Below are positions 33,928 through 47,570 of a DNA stretch of 64,000 nt, piece after piece. Below the pieces are notes generated by a model. That model saw nothing but the letters and a program-made list of their open reading frames with translations, was not told the origin of the DNA and did not search any database. Source of the stretch: Gnetum montanum (lineage: Eukaryota > Streptophyta > Gnetopsida > Gnetales > Gnetaceae); assembly GCA_015680685.1 (NCBI GenBank), contig MNCI01017481.1, forward strand, positions 342,454 to 406,453, written 5' to 3'. The translations under genes and the position numbers were made by a program. How positions within the stretch are numbered: the stretch's first letter is position 1; every line of letters starts with the position of its first letter.

Positions 33928-36900
33928 CTACATGTAATATGATTTTAGATAGGAGTGACTGACCAAATTAGCCAACTCATTTCCGTTTATGTCTAATATC
34001 TTGAATGCTCTATTACCATAGGCACTCATGACAAGGAAGGGCCCTTCCCAGTTGACTAAGAATTTATCCGCATGCTCATGGATGGCTTTGAGGACCAAGA
34101 CACCTTCCTTGATCTTTCACATGGTCAAATTACAATGGTGCTACCATTTCTACCTCTCTTGATGTTGTTCAATGTGAGCAAGTTCTTGCATACATTACTC
34201 CTTCATCAAATCCAAGGCCACTATTCGCAACTCCTAGTTTTGCTCATCATTGATAAAGTCATTCAAGGCTACTCAGAGTAATAGCACCTACAACTCAAGA
34301 GTTAAAATAGCCTTGGAATCATAAACCAGGCTATAGGGCGTGATACCAATTGTTGTGTGATAGATCATTCTATAGGCCCATAGTGCATGGACAAGCCACT
34401 CATGCCATATGTGCTTCTTGTTGTTGAGCATCTTCTTAAGCAAGTTGATGATGGCCTTGTTGCTTACTTCTACTTATCCATTGTCTTGAGGATAATAAGG
34501 CAATGAGAAAAAATGCTTAATGCTTAGGTCATGACAGAAATCCTTGGTTACTTGGCTACTAAATTATGGTCTGTTGTTTTTAACTATGGTCATGGGTATA
34601 TCAAAACAAGCTATAATGTTATCTAGGATAAATTTATAGACTTGTTCAAATGTTGTCTTTCTCAAAGGAATAACTTCAACCCACTTAGTAAAGTATTTGG
34701 TTGCAATGATGATGAAGCTATGCCCAGTTGTAGACTTAGGCATTATAGACCCAATGATATCCAACCCCCATTGTTGAAATAGCTAAGTGATGTGAGTGGT
34801 ATGTAACTTAGTCGGTGGTATGTGTATAAGGTTACTATGCCATTGGCATGTATTACAATGCTTAACCTTCTACAGGCAATCACCTTCCATATGGGACTAG
34901 TAATAACTTGATCATCTAATCTTAGCAATCATGGCTCTAGGTCGTATATGTCCTCCACAAACACCTTCATGAACCTTCTCTAGAATTATTCTGGCTTCAA
35001 TTTTACCTAAGCATTTTAATAATACACCATCATAAGATTGTCAACATAATGTATTATCACCTACAATGACATACTGCTTCGATTGTTTGAGCACAACATC
35101 CTTTTGAACAAGAATTACGCCTTATGAAGACTCACCAAGCATAAGGTAAAACTTGACATCATTGCACCACTCCTTCATAGGATCAATATGAACTACAACC
35201 ACAAAGGTATCTACTACACTCTACATGATGGACGTAACACAGTCCATAGTTAAGGTGGAAAACTTACTAAACACATCTAGTGTAACACTGAGGGCTAACA
35301 TTGTAATGGAATTAGCTATGGCATTCTCATTCTGGGATATATGTTGGATATCCACATCTATAAATTTTTGTAGTAGTTTCTTACCTAGGTCACAATAAAT
35401 TTGTAAATTTTTGGCTTTGCATGCATAAACCTTGATTATCTGGTTGACCACAAGTTGTGAGGCACCCTTGATTATCAAACACTTAATTCCTAGGTCACAA
35501 GCTACCATCATTCCTCTAATCAAACCCTCGTATTTTGCTATGTTATTGGTGCATGAAAACTCAAAAGAATAGGTAAATGGTTAGATTTCATGAGCTGGGA
35601 ATATTATGATGGTCCCAGCACTAGCCCCATGGGTAGTTAAAGCTCTATCAAAGTGCATGGCCACTTCATAACCCTCAAGCACTTAACTAATGAAGTTAAC
35701 ATTTTCATTAGGAAACTGGAGGTCTAGAGTTTCTTAGTCATTAACATGCAAGGTAGTAAGTTGTATGGCTATAGCTTGATCTTTTGTTGAGGATTGAGAG
35801 ACATAATAAAGGTCAAATTCCATTTTTATGGCTTTCCATTAGGCTATATGACTACTCTCATAAATATTGGTCATTATGGCTCTGAGTATGTTATCTTTGC
35901 AATTGACCTGACTCCTAAAGAGGTAGTGTCCTCATTTCTTTAATGAGAAGACTAGTGCTAGATAATACTTCTCCACTTCAAAATATCAAGTCTCATGGGA
36001 AACTAATATGCATGGCTAAGTTAGTATACTAGCATTTCTGCTTCATCATCATGTTTTTTATAGAGTAGAGAGGCAATGGATGTGTTAGAGATGGCAAGGC
36101 AAATATAAAATGGCTTACCCTATTACAAAGGATATACTATCAATAGTTGTGCCAACTCTTGCTTAAGGTTTTTAAAGGCTTCGTGGAATTGAGCCATCCA
36201 CTCGTAGTGAACTCATTTCTTAAGAAAGTGTTGCATGGGTTGTAACTTATCTGTAAGCTTAGTGAGAAAACTATGAATAAACTATAATCTAGCTTGTAAT
36301 CCCCAAAGCTCCTTAAGGTTAGTAGGCACTACTAAGTTGGATATGGCCTTAACATTATCAAGATCAACACATATCCCTACTTTCAATACTACAAAGCCAA
36401 GCATCTTACCCGTTTTAACACCAAACACACACTTCTTAGGATTAAGTTAAAGTTCAAACTTAAGACATCATTTAAGCACAAGGTCTAGGTCATTAGCATG
36501 GTCACTAACCTTTCTGGACTTAACGGCTATATCATATATGTAATCGTTGAGCAAACCTAACATGTAATCACTAAAGATATAGGTCATGACTTGTTGATAG
36601 GTTGCTCTTATGTTTTTAAGAACAAAGAGCATCATAATATAGCAAAAGGTACCCAAGGAGTCATGAAGGTTATGCTAAGTTGATGTTCTAGGTTGATCCT
36701 CATCTAGTTATATCTTGAGAACCAATCCATAAAGGACAATAAGTCATGTTCAACTGTAGTATCAATAAGTTGATCAATACTAGGCAAAGGAAAATCATCC
36801 TTGATGGTTGCCTTATTTAGATCTCAGAAATTGATGCAAATGTGGATACTCCCATTTTTCTTAGAGACTATTACTATGTTAGATAGCCACTCTATGTAGT

Positions 36901-37400
36901 CAATAGCCCTAATGAAACTAGCTTGGTATAGCTTTGTGATGTCATCACAAACTACCAAGGCCAAATTAGGTCTAATCTTACACAATTTTTGCTTAACTGG
37001 TCTAATGCTAGGATTGAGTATGATGTTATGCTAGACTAGACATGGATCTAAGCCTAGCATATCTTCCTATGACTAGGCACAAGTCTTAATATTTCCCTGT
37101 AGGATCTTAGTGATGTCTTGAGCCAATTGAGATTCCAGTGAAAAGCTTAGTTTAAGGGTTTTCTCCTCACCACTATGTGTCGTGATAGGAACCTCAGCCA
37201 AAGAGTCTTCAGTTATGTCACCAACCTCTATATCGAGGGTTTTAACTAGGTTTTTAGGCCATTCTATAGGTTTTTCAATTAAGGCTATGTGATTGACAAG
37301 ACTCTCAAGCTCAAGATCTAAACAATTAGGATTGATACATCATTCAACATCATCGTGAGGCCCATTTAGACTCAAAGGTAAGGTAATTTACTTCTAGGTA
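33928..37400 (-). pseudogene. pol of element 4: reverse transcriptase, RNase H, archaeal-type RNase H, integrase
   Basis: RT is at about 37010-36240: 'KQKLCKIRPNLAL', 'IEWLSNIVIVSKKNGSIHIC', KDDFPLPSIDQL, 'LLSFMDWFSRYN', with YIYDIAVKS where YVDDxxVKS is expected, so an active-site Asp is lost. 'LNPKKCVFGVKTGKMLGFVV' follows. A degenerate RNase H comes next. An RVT_3-type second RNase H lies at 35523-35250 ('IKGASQLVVNQI', expected KGDSQLV), the hallmark of Tat elements. Integrase is at about 34930-34150: WGLDIIGS, IVKNNRP (Asp to Asn) and GxVEVSNKAI (Glu kept). The tail ends 'YLKSYYM' with its stop at 33928-33930. Stops and frameshifts are scattered. Confidence 0.8.
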
Positions 37401-37889
37401 TCTGTACTTCAATCCTGCATACAAACCATAAGCACATTAAGTGGCACTTGGGTAAAAAAAAAAGTAAAAAATGCAAAAATAATTTAGTAAACATGTAAAC
37501 ATACACTATTCCAATGACAATCAAATGAAAACAAGGTCAACCAAGGTTATGAGAGATAGATAATGACCAATGGGATTAAAAAAAAGGTCATATAAGGTCA
37601 ATTAAGGGTCATAAGAGAGAAAATAAGATGAACATGATAAAACAAGAAGTTATATGAAGGTTGTACAAAGTCAATTGATGAGAAAGAAGGTCAATAATGC
37701 AATACAATGTCAAATTTGTGAAAATGAAATTCATATGGTAAAAATTAGCTAATACTAGTTAAACATGATTAGATTTTGATAGTTTTAGACCTTAGTGGCC
37801 ATAGTATGTAGCTACAGGGTTGCTCGAAGAGCTTGGGCACATGAGGGGATCATTCTAGAGCAATTTCAAAGCAAAAATTGGCAATTTTG
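37401..37889 (-). other. A-rich spacer between pol and the inverted-repeat array
   Basis: No gene is seen. 37540-37700 repeats 'aaggtcaa/aaggtcat' phrases every 20-40 bp. Confidence 0.4.
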
Positions 37890-40800
37890 TTGTGACTATC
37901 CTAGGCCCTGCTAGTGACTACGTTAACCTAGCGTAGTTGACCTTCATGGGCATTTTCTAGGGCTTTTTATGGTCATTTTCGGGCTTCCAGTAGTCTAAAT
38001 AGCTAGCACATGGGATAGGTATTGAAAATTGGCAACTTCTAACACCGTTTTGGCTTCCAAAAAGTGGAAAAGACTTGTTTCTTATGATGACTACATTGGG
38101 CTACCAAGCCCTAGCATAGTCACAAGGGGATGAATGAGTTTATGAGGTTCCTTAGGCTACATGTCGTGAAATCTACAATTGGGAGTCATCAGGTAAGGTT
38201 CTAGTCATTCTGGGTCAATTTTGGACCATTTTAAGCTGCTTACTATTGGTTTTCATTGTTACATTTTTCCTCCCAAGTGGGATTACACTAGCCTAGTGTA
38301 GTCCCTCACCTCTTTAACATGGTAATAAGTGGAAAATGAAGTTTGGTATCTTTCAGGGTTTGATCGACCATTCTAATGGGCTTCTAGGGTCACTAGTATT
38401 GCCAACTAGGGTTTTGATGCAAAAATTACCAATTTTCATACAAATTTGGGCCTTGAATCCAAAAATACTATGGGACTATGTTAGGTATGTAGTTCACAAC
38501 ATAGTCAAGGATTCTAGATGAGAAAAATTTTAAAAAGAATGAGTTTTGGCTCATTTTCCAAGGTTTTAGGGTTTGTGAATGTTCTAGTAGGGTTTTGGGT
38601 CTTTCTAGAAGTCAATTTGGGTAATTCTAGAGCTATTTTGGCCATCTTGGAATGGACTATGTTGGGCTTGGACTATGACTATGCTGGCCCAGAGTAGTCT
38701 CAATCCTCTCCAATGTAGTTTCATTTCAAAAGTTGCAAAAACTAAGATTTAATATTGAAATCGACTCTAGTAGTACCCCAAGACATTCAAAAAATGAGTG
38801 TTGAGGTATTTTTGACAATTCTTGGAGTGTTTTAGGTGGACTACACTAGGCCTGGCTAAGGACTACACTGGCCCAATGTAATTGTAACCTCCTATCAATG
38901 TAGTGAGTTTAGAATAAATGAAACAAGTAAGTTTTACAACCAAAAATGACTCTAGTAGGTCCCAAGACTACTAAAAATGGATTTTGAATGATTTTGAACA
39001 AGTTTATGTGGACTACACTAGGCCTAAAGAGGCACTATGTTGGCCCAATGTAGTCCCAACCCATCTTCAATGTAGGTAGGCTTTCAAGCTCAAAATTAAT
39101 GAGGAGAGTTGGATTCCATGGCTAAATAGTCTCCTACAATGTGTTAAGCTTGATCAAAAGTGGATTTGATGTCTGTTTGATTAGCTTTGGGTAATTTGAT
39201 GTGGACTATGCTGAGGTTTGGGAGGGACTACACTAGCCCAACATAGTCACAATCCCTCCCTAGTGTATTCATGATCTAAGGGCCCAAAATTCGTGAATTC
39301 TAACTCAAATCCAAAGTTTCATGGTCTTAATGTGTCTTGGCAAGGTCCTATAATTGACAAAGGTGTTCTCTAGATTATGTTTGGCCTATTTTGAAAGTCA
39401 AGATGTGGACTATGCTGGCCTTGGACTAGGACAAGGCTAGCTCAATGTAGTCTTAACTTCCCATTAGTGTAGCCCATTCTTAGGATGGTTGGCAAAGGTT
39501 TCCATGGTTGACAGAAGTTCTAACAAGGCTTCAAGGCTTTCCAATGATGAATTTAGGCCATTTTTGCAATTTCTAATGAATTTTTCATTGACTACACTGG
39601 GCCTAGATAGGGATTATGTTGGCCCAGTATAGTCCCATGCTCTCCCAACATACTTAGAGTTGGGATGCTCAAAAAATGATGGAAAACTACAGGATTTGTA
39701 GCCATACTTGCTTACATGAGGTCCTAAGGTTCATCGATAGTGGTTTTATGTTATTTTTTATCAGTTTTCATCAAGTTTTGGAGGACTACGCTAGGTCCAA
39801 AAAGGGACTATGTTGGCCCAGCATAGTCCTCTGCTAGCATAGTTCTCCTTCACTTTCAATTCACTTTCAATGTAGTCTAGTTTGGAATGACTAGAAATGA
39901 TGAAAAATGATATGATTAGACACAAAACTCACTGGGATGGGCTTTAGAGTCAACCAAAGGTAGTATTAGGTCTTTCCTAGCAATTTTCCATCAATTTTTG
40001 GAGGACTACGCTAGGCTTTGAAGGGGACTACGCTAGCCCAACATAGTCCAAAGTTTCACCCAACGTAGTTATTGTAGGATGACTAAAATTGGTAGAAAAT
40101 GCAAGTTTTTGGAGTCAAACTAGCTAACACAATGTGTTAGGATTTATTAACATCAAATTTATATGATTCTTAAGCAAATTTGACCATTTTTTTATATGAT
40201 TCTTAAGCATATTTATATGATTTATTAACTATGCTAGCCCTATGTAGTCCTCACTCTACCCTAATGTAGTCATGATGGAAGTAACTAGAAATGGTAAGAA
40301 ATGAAGGTTTTGAAGCCACATGGGCTTGGAGAAGGTTTTTTCGATAGTAGTTTAAGTTATTTTTGACAAATTTCATCAATTTTTGAAAGACTACATTGGG
40401 CTTGGAGAGGGACTACATTGTCCCAACATAGTCCTTATCTCCTTCAACATAGTTCCATTTTGGAAGGTTTAAAACACTAAAACAAGTGTGGGTTCTATGC
40501 TTAGAAAACTCTAAATAGCATTCTAAGGTTCTTAGGTATCAATCTAAGTTCTTATGGATATTTTTTACAATTTTTGAAAGGGACTATGATGTTTTGGACT
40601 AGAACTACACTAGCCGAGCATAGTCCCCATCTTCCCCAGCATATTCCAAGTTTGTAGTGGTTAGAATGATGAAAAATTACAAAACCTACTAATAAATAGC
40701 TTTGAATTAATTTCTAGGGTCTTCTAGAGGTTGATTTCCATGGTTTCTATGGATTCTTGGCAACTTGGAATGGCCTACACTATGCTCAGGCATGGACTAT

Positions 40801-42010
40801 GCTAGCCTAGCATAGTCCTTCTTTCCTCATCAGCGTAGTCCATGTGATGGATGTCAAACTATGAATGAACCTAGGTTTCAGGATCATATGAGCTTAAACT
40901 AGGGTTTCAAGGCTATGCAAAAATCAAGTTTCATAGTTTTTGGTATGTTAATGGGACTACCTTAGACCCTGCTAAGGGACTATGCTAGCCCAATGTAGTC
41001 CCAACTCCCCATTCAATGTAGGCTTAGTTGTGGTATGAAAAATGGCACAAAGGATGAGGTTTGACCTAGTTTGGTGTCTCAAGATTCCTAGTAGTTGAGT
41101 GGGAGTTCACACATGATAGTTTCTTTGGTTTTTCATGGACTATGCTGGGCAATCACTTGGACTATGCTGGCCCAGCGTACTCCTCCTAGTCCTCAACATA
41201 GTCACATGTAGAAACTTAATTTCACTAATTTTCTTGAGGTTTTTGATCTATTGACCATCATTTTGTGGTCATTAGGGATCTTGGAGAAGTGTGGAGGCTC
41301 CAAAAGAAAGTTTAGTAGATGTGTGTAAGGCTCATTATAGTGTCTACTACACCTATAATCCTAAGGCTACACTAGCCCAATGTAGTCCCTAGTTTTCCCT
41401 AACATAGTCATGGGGAGAAGGAAAAAAGTGGCACCATCTACTACAATTGACCATGTCTCAAGCTTGCCAAAGACTCAAACAAGGGTTTGGGAAAACAATG
41501 TGTTGATTCAGGGTCAACTGAGGGTTGAATGGACTAGGTGAGTTGCTTGGGGTTACAAGATCCAAGATGTGGTGTTGGACTATGCTGGGCAGTAGCTAGG
41601 ACTACATTGGCCTAGTGTAGTCCTCCTCTTCTCTTAGCATAGTTAATGAAGAAGCTTAATTCTTGTCATAGTTTAGGTGCTTTTGATAACATTTTAGTGC
41701 TATCAAGGGTTCTAGTTAGGGTTTGGTGAGGTTGGATGGGCTTCTGGAAGTCCATCTCATCATGGACTATGCTGGCAGTAGTTGGGACTATGTTGGGCCA
41801 ACATAGTCCTTGGTCCCCTATCAACATAGTCACAAGACCTTTCATACCTGGCCATAGTCTAGATTGCAAAGCATCCCATCTAGGTTATAAAGAGATGGGG
41901 TGGATGTGGAATGGAAGTGGGAGTTATCTATGGCTTCTTAGAGTGTTAATCCTAGCATGGCCCAGCTAGGAAACCACTACTCCCAGCATAGTCATGGCTT
42001 TCTGTGTCAT
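37890..42010 (+). repeat. Degenerate ~190-bp tandem array with inverted-repeat cores
   Basis: About 20 units, spaced roughly 180-225 bp. Typical cores begin near 38652, 38831, 39010, 39200, 39403, 39588, 39783, 40004, 40388, 40580, 40770, 40952, 41137, 41577 and 41763. A typical core has GGACTACGCTAGGC, a 10-15 bp gap, then GGACTATGCTGG joined to CCCAGCATAGTCC, which is self-complementary and could form a hairpin. The text between cores (for example 'ttctagggtcttctagaggttgattt') is also related between units. It lies between the pol start (minus) and the antisense gene start (plus). Confidence 0.8.
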
Positions 42011-42328
42011 TCTTGGGAAAGTCCATTTTTGTAAAACTAAGTTAAGTGTAGTTTAAAATAGAAACTAGGATTTCCACTTGGATGCTAGGTTTGGGTTGAT
42101 ATAAATTTAGAAAAACTTAGAAAACACATTATTACTTCCTATTTCACCACCACTACACCTATGTTAAAGAGCTTTGCCTACATTATTATTTTCTACTACC
42201 CTACCTGGTGCAATAGCAACCACTAGTGGACTACAACTAGCATAGTCCATCCATTGGTGCCCTACTATTGCAATGTAGTCACTCCAAAAGACAAATATTT
42301 TCTAAGTTTCTCACCTTCTTTTAGCATC

Positions 42329-45300
42329 ATGGTGAAGAAAACTACTCCTATGAAGAACCTTGTGTTGGAGGAGGCGGATGCCAATGTTGAAACCTTAGCA
42401 CATCTATCACACCTAAGGATTGGAGAAGCTTCCACCATAGTCTTTCCCAGGTACACCATTCTCACCATGTTTTTATTTCACTTTGTCTATTCCGTTTCAT
42501 GTTTCTATTCCATTTTTCAGATCTATGTTTGTGTACTTACTATCTTTTAGTTATGCATAAATCCTACCTCATTTTGTAGCCATCTCTACATTGATCTAAG
42601 GTTGTTCAGTTACTTTTGTCTCAGCAAATTGGATTTTCAAAGTAGGTTTGTTCTTTTGATGCTTTTTTCCAATTTTACAAACATGGAACCATTTTTCATA
42701 GATCTAGAACAAAGGACTTTTCAAACTTAAATTTTAATGAAATTGTATCTCCTTATTTCAATATATTTTTATGAGGTTTGTTTTTCCATTTTGGCTATAT
42801 TTCATGGCTAAACTAAGTTAGGTTTCACAAGTTTTATGATTTTTTTCTTGTTTTTTGGTACAAGAAGCAAGCAAAGGTGTGTATTATTTTTATTAAGAAA
42901 CTAGCTATATATTTTAAAAATCTAATGTTGTGGGTTTGTAGTTCTACATTTAAGGTTTTCAATGGTTGTAGTCTCATTCGATTTGGAGTTGTAATGACAA
43001 AGTTATGTTTGTTTTAGTTAGGTTATGCAATTATGGTTATTTGCCATTTTTTCAGATTTCATGTAAGTTCATGAATTTTTTCAGAAAAATGGAAAGGGCT
43101 TTCAATTTTCTAAAACTATGGACATGTAGGGCTTGATGTAAGCTTTTAAATGGTGATGGAGTCACTCTGGTTTGAACCTCAAATGAATTTCTAGTGAACT
43201 TTTTGCCAATCCTGCACAAAAGGGATTTCATCTTGACAGCTACAGTGGGGTTAGTGTAAGATTTCTAATGATTTCTTATTATGTAGCTATAGTTTGTTGT
43301 CTTATGATTCCAATGGCTATGAAATTTTTGAATTCAATTAATTAGCTAATTAGTTATGATTGTTTCTATTTACTCACATGAAATTATGGTTACAAGGCTA
43401 TGATGCATCTACCCCTATGAAGATGGGCAACGTTAAGGTTGTGAAAAAAAATTTCTATCAACATCCCATGGTCTTGGGGATATTTGGGATGTTGGGAAGA
43501 GGTTATAAGTTACTTGGATCAAAACAAAAATTTTATCATATTTTTTTCTACGTGTTTTCCTATGGTTGTTTTGGTGTAAAGTGTAAAGTTTTAATTGTAA
43601 ACTTAGATCATGCTTTGAATTTTGAATATGTGTTATTATTTTATATTGTATGGTTGTGATCTTATCTTGTTTAGTGTTTTTAATGGAATTTTATTTTTAG
43701 CTTTAGCTTACATGGTCACAACAGTTATATGTTGAATTTTACAGGGCCTTCTTTAAGCCCATCCTCATTGTCATAGAAATGGTGGGACTGCTATGCTACA
43801 TCCACCTTCCTAGGCCTAACTCCCAAGCTCTAAATATGAAGTGGGACTTTAGTGAAATATGGTTCACACTAGGGGCCAAATACTTCCTCGCATACCTCTT
43901 GCACAACTTCAATTTGATGGTTTGCTCACACTTAATGACTAAAGCGAGTGCAATGATTCTAAAGACCATCCTACCTACATCCTCTAGTCTCATTGTCAAG
44001 TTCTTGATGGATGAACATGACACCTATATGAAGGAAGATAAAAATGATGGCACTATGACTGTGGGCTCTCAAAAATCATTAGCAATTTGGGAGATGCTTG
44101 AATTCAGCCAATATAATATGGACAACACTTTAATTATTGGCCATCATCTGCACACATTGTTCCAAACCCCTCCAAGCATCATTTATCACATAGAGGGGTA
44201 AGTAAGTTTATCTTTGGTTTATGGTTATTTTATTATTTTAAATTTGTATAATTAAGTTGTGATGATTTTTTATTGTTTCACTTTCCTATTTGTTCAGGAT
44301 GGATGAGAAAGGTTTCATTAGATGTGACAACCTCTTGTTGTTAGCCCACATAGCTTTGGAGGTGTTTACCAAAAGCCTAAATGTGAGGCTTGTAGTGTTG
44401 GAACAGATAGTGGGTGACCTTGAAGACAGCATCAGTTGTTACTCTAAGGCCAATACAAGGTGCCAAAAAATGGGACAATGGATAGTTTGTGGGCTAACCC
44501 AACTCTTGATGACTTAGATGCCAACTCATCCCCTAGAGCTCCTAAGATACCTACATCAAATAGGCAAAGTGAGTGTTTTTACTTTGTTGATTTCAAGTTA
44601 TTTGTGTGCTACCATTTTTATTTTTTGTTTTTGTTTTAAATTATTTATATTTTTGTTGTAATTTTCTTTACATGATACACCTACACTAAGGCTAAACATC
44701 TATCCTTTGTTATGTTGCAAAGGTTACTCCCTTAGCTAAACTTATAGTTGTTACTTCAGGAAGTGTTGAGAAGGCCCTAATCCTCAAGTTCAGTGAGGTG
44801 GAATCCTCAAAGGACTAGTTTTTAGATCATTTTCTCAATGCTATACATGCAAGGGTTATTCATGTAGGCCTATTTGACCTCTTCATGGCCCCAATCCCAA
44901 TCATTCCCATTACAGAGATGTTGAACATCGTTGACTCCTTTATCCAAGGAGTCAAGAAGTTCACCACATGGGTTCATGATGTGAATGTTGTTCTAGAGGT
45001 GAGTGCATCCACCTTCAACAACCTCTTTGGTGTTCCAAATAATGAGACACTTGTTATTGCCAAAGCAGGTAAGGAGGTAGATCATTGAGAGGAAGTAGAA
45101 GAGTGGCTAGGCACTCTTCATGGTAGCAAGGGATACCCTCTAAAATAGATCAAGCTACCATTAATTATAGAAATGTATCCTTTGTTCTAATCCCAAGCAT
45201 TTCCTAAACTATTATTGCAAGGGAAGATCTTAGTTGTGCAAAAATCTTGGACCATGAAGTACGTACTTATTGAGGGTACTCGGTTTAACTAGGCTCCACA

Positions 45301-46437
45301 CCTAGTTTCTAGGCTTTAAAGTGAGGTTCAAAAGCTTTGCATCAACCTAGCTAAGAAGTGCCATGTGCACTTTGCACTCTTCATGGCTTACTTACAGAGG
45401 TTTTTGTAGTTCCTAGTGGTAAGGAAGGGTGGATGGTGGATTACCCAAAATCCATCCTAGCTTACCAAACCTTGGATCAAGCTCCTTACTTTAACCACAT
45501 AGGCTCAAGACCTACTAAAAGCTATAGGTGAGTTGTTGTCCATCACTACCAAGGCTATTACTAGTAGGCATTGTCTATTCCTTGATAACACAGGGGTTGA
45601 ACCTCTCACAGCACCAACTAGCACCAAAAAGGCTCAAAAGCTACAGAAATAGGCTAAGGGGATAGCTAGGGCCAAGCTTAAAAGATGTTTGGTTGATGAA
45701 CCAACACTAGTGACCATGGAGCCTATGAAGAAGCAAAAGTTAATAGTTAAACTTAGAGATGTACATCATGAAGTTAGAGGTATGTTATATCTTGGTTTAT
45801 TGTTTCATTAATCTATTTTAAAGTTTAAGTTAGTTACATATTTTCTTTTAGACAAAATGTGCTAAGCAGTTCTATGTTCTTATAGCTAATGTTCTTGTAG
45901 ATAAGTAGCAAGAATGGGAAGCTAGGGCCATGATAGTAGTAGTTGAGCTAGAGCAAAGGCATCAAGAAAAGGAGAAACTATGACATCAAGAAGAGGAGAT
46001 ATTAAGACACTATGATGATGATGAGGTGTAGAATGATGACTTACCCCCTATTCCTCCTATGGAGCACTTTGATGCCATGCTAGAGGATCCACAAATGAGT
46101 GAACTACCTATTGTCATATCAAAGGACCTCTCAAGTATGTATGGTTTTAATTTTAATTATTATATCCATTATTTCTTTAACTAATTTATGTTTATTTCCT
46201 ACTATGGTTGTTGATTGCTTACTACACTTGTTGTAGCCCAAGAGCCATAGGCAAAAGCATACACCTCCACCTTTTGCATGCAACCATGGGTGAAAACCCT
46301 CAATAAACTTGAATTCATGTGGTGTGTAGCTGAAGATATGATCAACCAACTGCAGAAAATAGCTCCTAAGATTGGTAAGAGGTTTAACTCATTTTTCCTT
46401 TAGTATTATTTACTTTATGTTTTTGTTTTTTTTCTTT

Positions 46438-46517
<80 letters not shown>

Positions 46518-47570
46518 TATTTTCATTTTGTTTGTTTTAAATTTCCAAGGTTATGTAGTTTCTGTCGCTAAGTGGTTCTATTTGTTGATTACAAGGCCTA
46601 AACTAAGATGGGACCTTGACAAGCTGGTGAAGGTGGATGCATTATCTCCCTTGCCTCCTAATTTGGAGAATGTCCCATGTGGGCTATGTGAGGGTGCCAC
46701 TGGATGTGCACTCTCATGTGCTAAGTCCCAATGGAAATGCAAATGCTCCAATGAGTTCCTATGGGAACAAGTTGTAGCATTAACAGAGGAGAATCAAAAG
46801 TTAAAAGAGGAGCTAATAGATCTCATGGACCGCAAGGACTTCATAAAAGCCCAAGTAAATAACAGAGACTTCTTACACACCAAGGACATAACTTGGGCTT
46901 GTTAATGAAGTGTAATTTAAGGTAAGATTGCCCCTACCAGATAGGTAGTAGAATATAAGCTCCAAATCAATCTCATCAACCACAAGGTTGGTGGGTGGAA
47001 AAATTACTATGGTTCAATCCTTGAGTGGGGTCATACACAAAAGGACCACAAATGGATATACAAAGCTAAACAGGATCCCTACCTTAACTAGCTAAAGGAT
47101 GAATCTATGGAGCAATAAAAGCTTGAATTTTTCATGATGGGCATCAATGTGGAGGAGGTCTATGAGATGTTTGCAAAGAATTTGGTTGTGGGTAACTCCT
47201 CTACTCGTCATGTCACTATTGCATCATGGGAAACATCCATCAACACATTCTCACATGAGCCCCCTACATGGAGTGATGTTGACAAGACTAATATCCTAAT
47301 GGGTATTGATCTTAGGGACATCAACTAGGCCCACATGTCTGAAGATCAACTCCTCCACCATCTAGAGGTTGGTCTTCAGAACTTCCTTGAAGAGCATGCA
47401 ACTTCAGAACCATCTCAAGTTTACTTGCTTTTAGTTTTGGTGCTTTTTAAGTTGTATATTTTGTCTTTATGTGCATTGGTTACTAACAAGTTTTGTGTTT
47501 TCATGTTATTGGTGATCCTAGTGGCGAGAGTGGAGATGATGCAACACCTTTGAGACCAAATGCTCCTTAG
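42329..47570 (+). pseudogene. Spliced antisense gene inside element 4 (about 8 exons, unknown protein)
   Basis: ATG at 42329 opens MVKKTTPMKNLVLEE. Likely exons are 42329-42450, 43745-44197, 44298-44568, 44723-45779, 45886-46134, 46237-46374, 46550-47418 and about 47522-47570. The first two junctions have GT/AG ends and exact phase: ..CCCAG|gtacac..acag|GGCC joins as AGG, and ..GAGGG|gtaagt..ttcag|GATGG joins as GGG. Exon 2 has 'WDFSEIWFTLGAKYFLAYL'. Exon 7 has a coiled coil (ALTEENQKLKEELIDLM) and a Cys cluster (CGLCEGATGCALSC). There is a one-base shift near 44466, and later stops are nearly all TAA, TAG or TGA where Gln or Arg could have stood. Extra ORFs, some antisense, are known in Tat elements; I do not recognise this family. 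Exons 4-8 are less certain than 1-3. Confidence 0.6.
46439..46516 (+). repeat. Unbroken run of 78 T
   Basis: It lies in the intron before exon 7 of the antisense gene, just upstream of the acceptor at 46549. It could be a real slippage expansion of a polypyrimidine tract; its length may be mis-assembled. Confidence 0.95.

Noticed and set aside
46372-46905. 177-residue frame with a poly-Phe stretch resembling a membrane protein
   Set aside because: The Phe run is the 78-T homopolymer in an intron; only the part after 46550 is exon-like.
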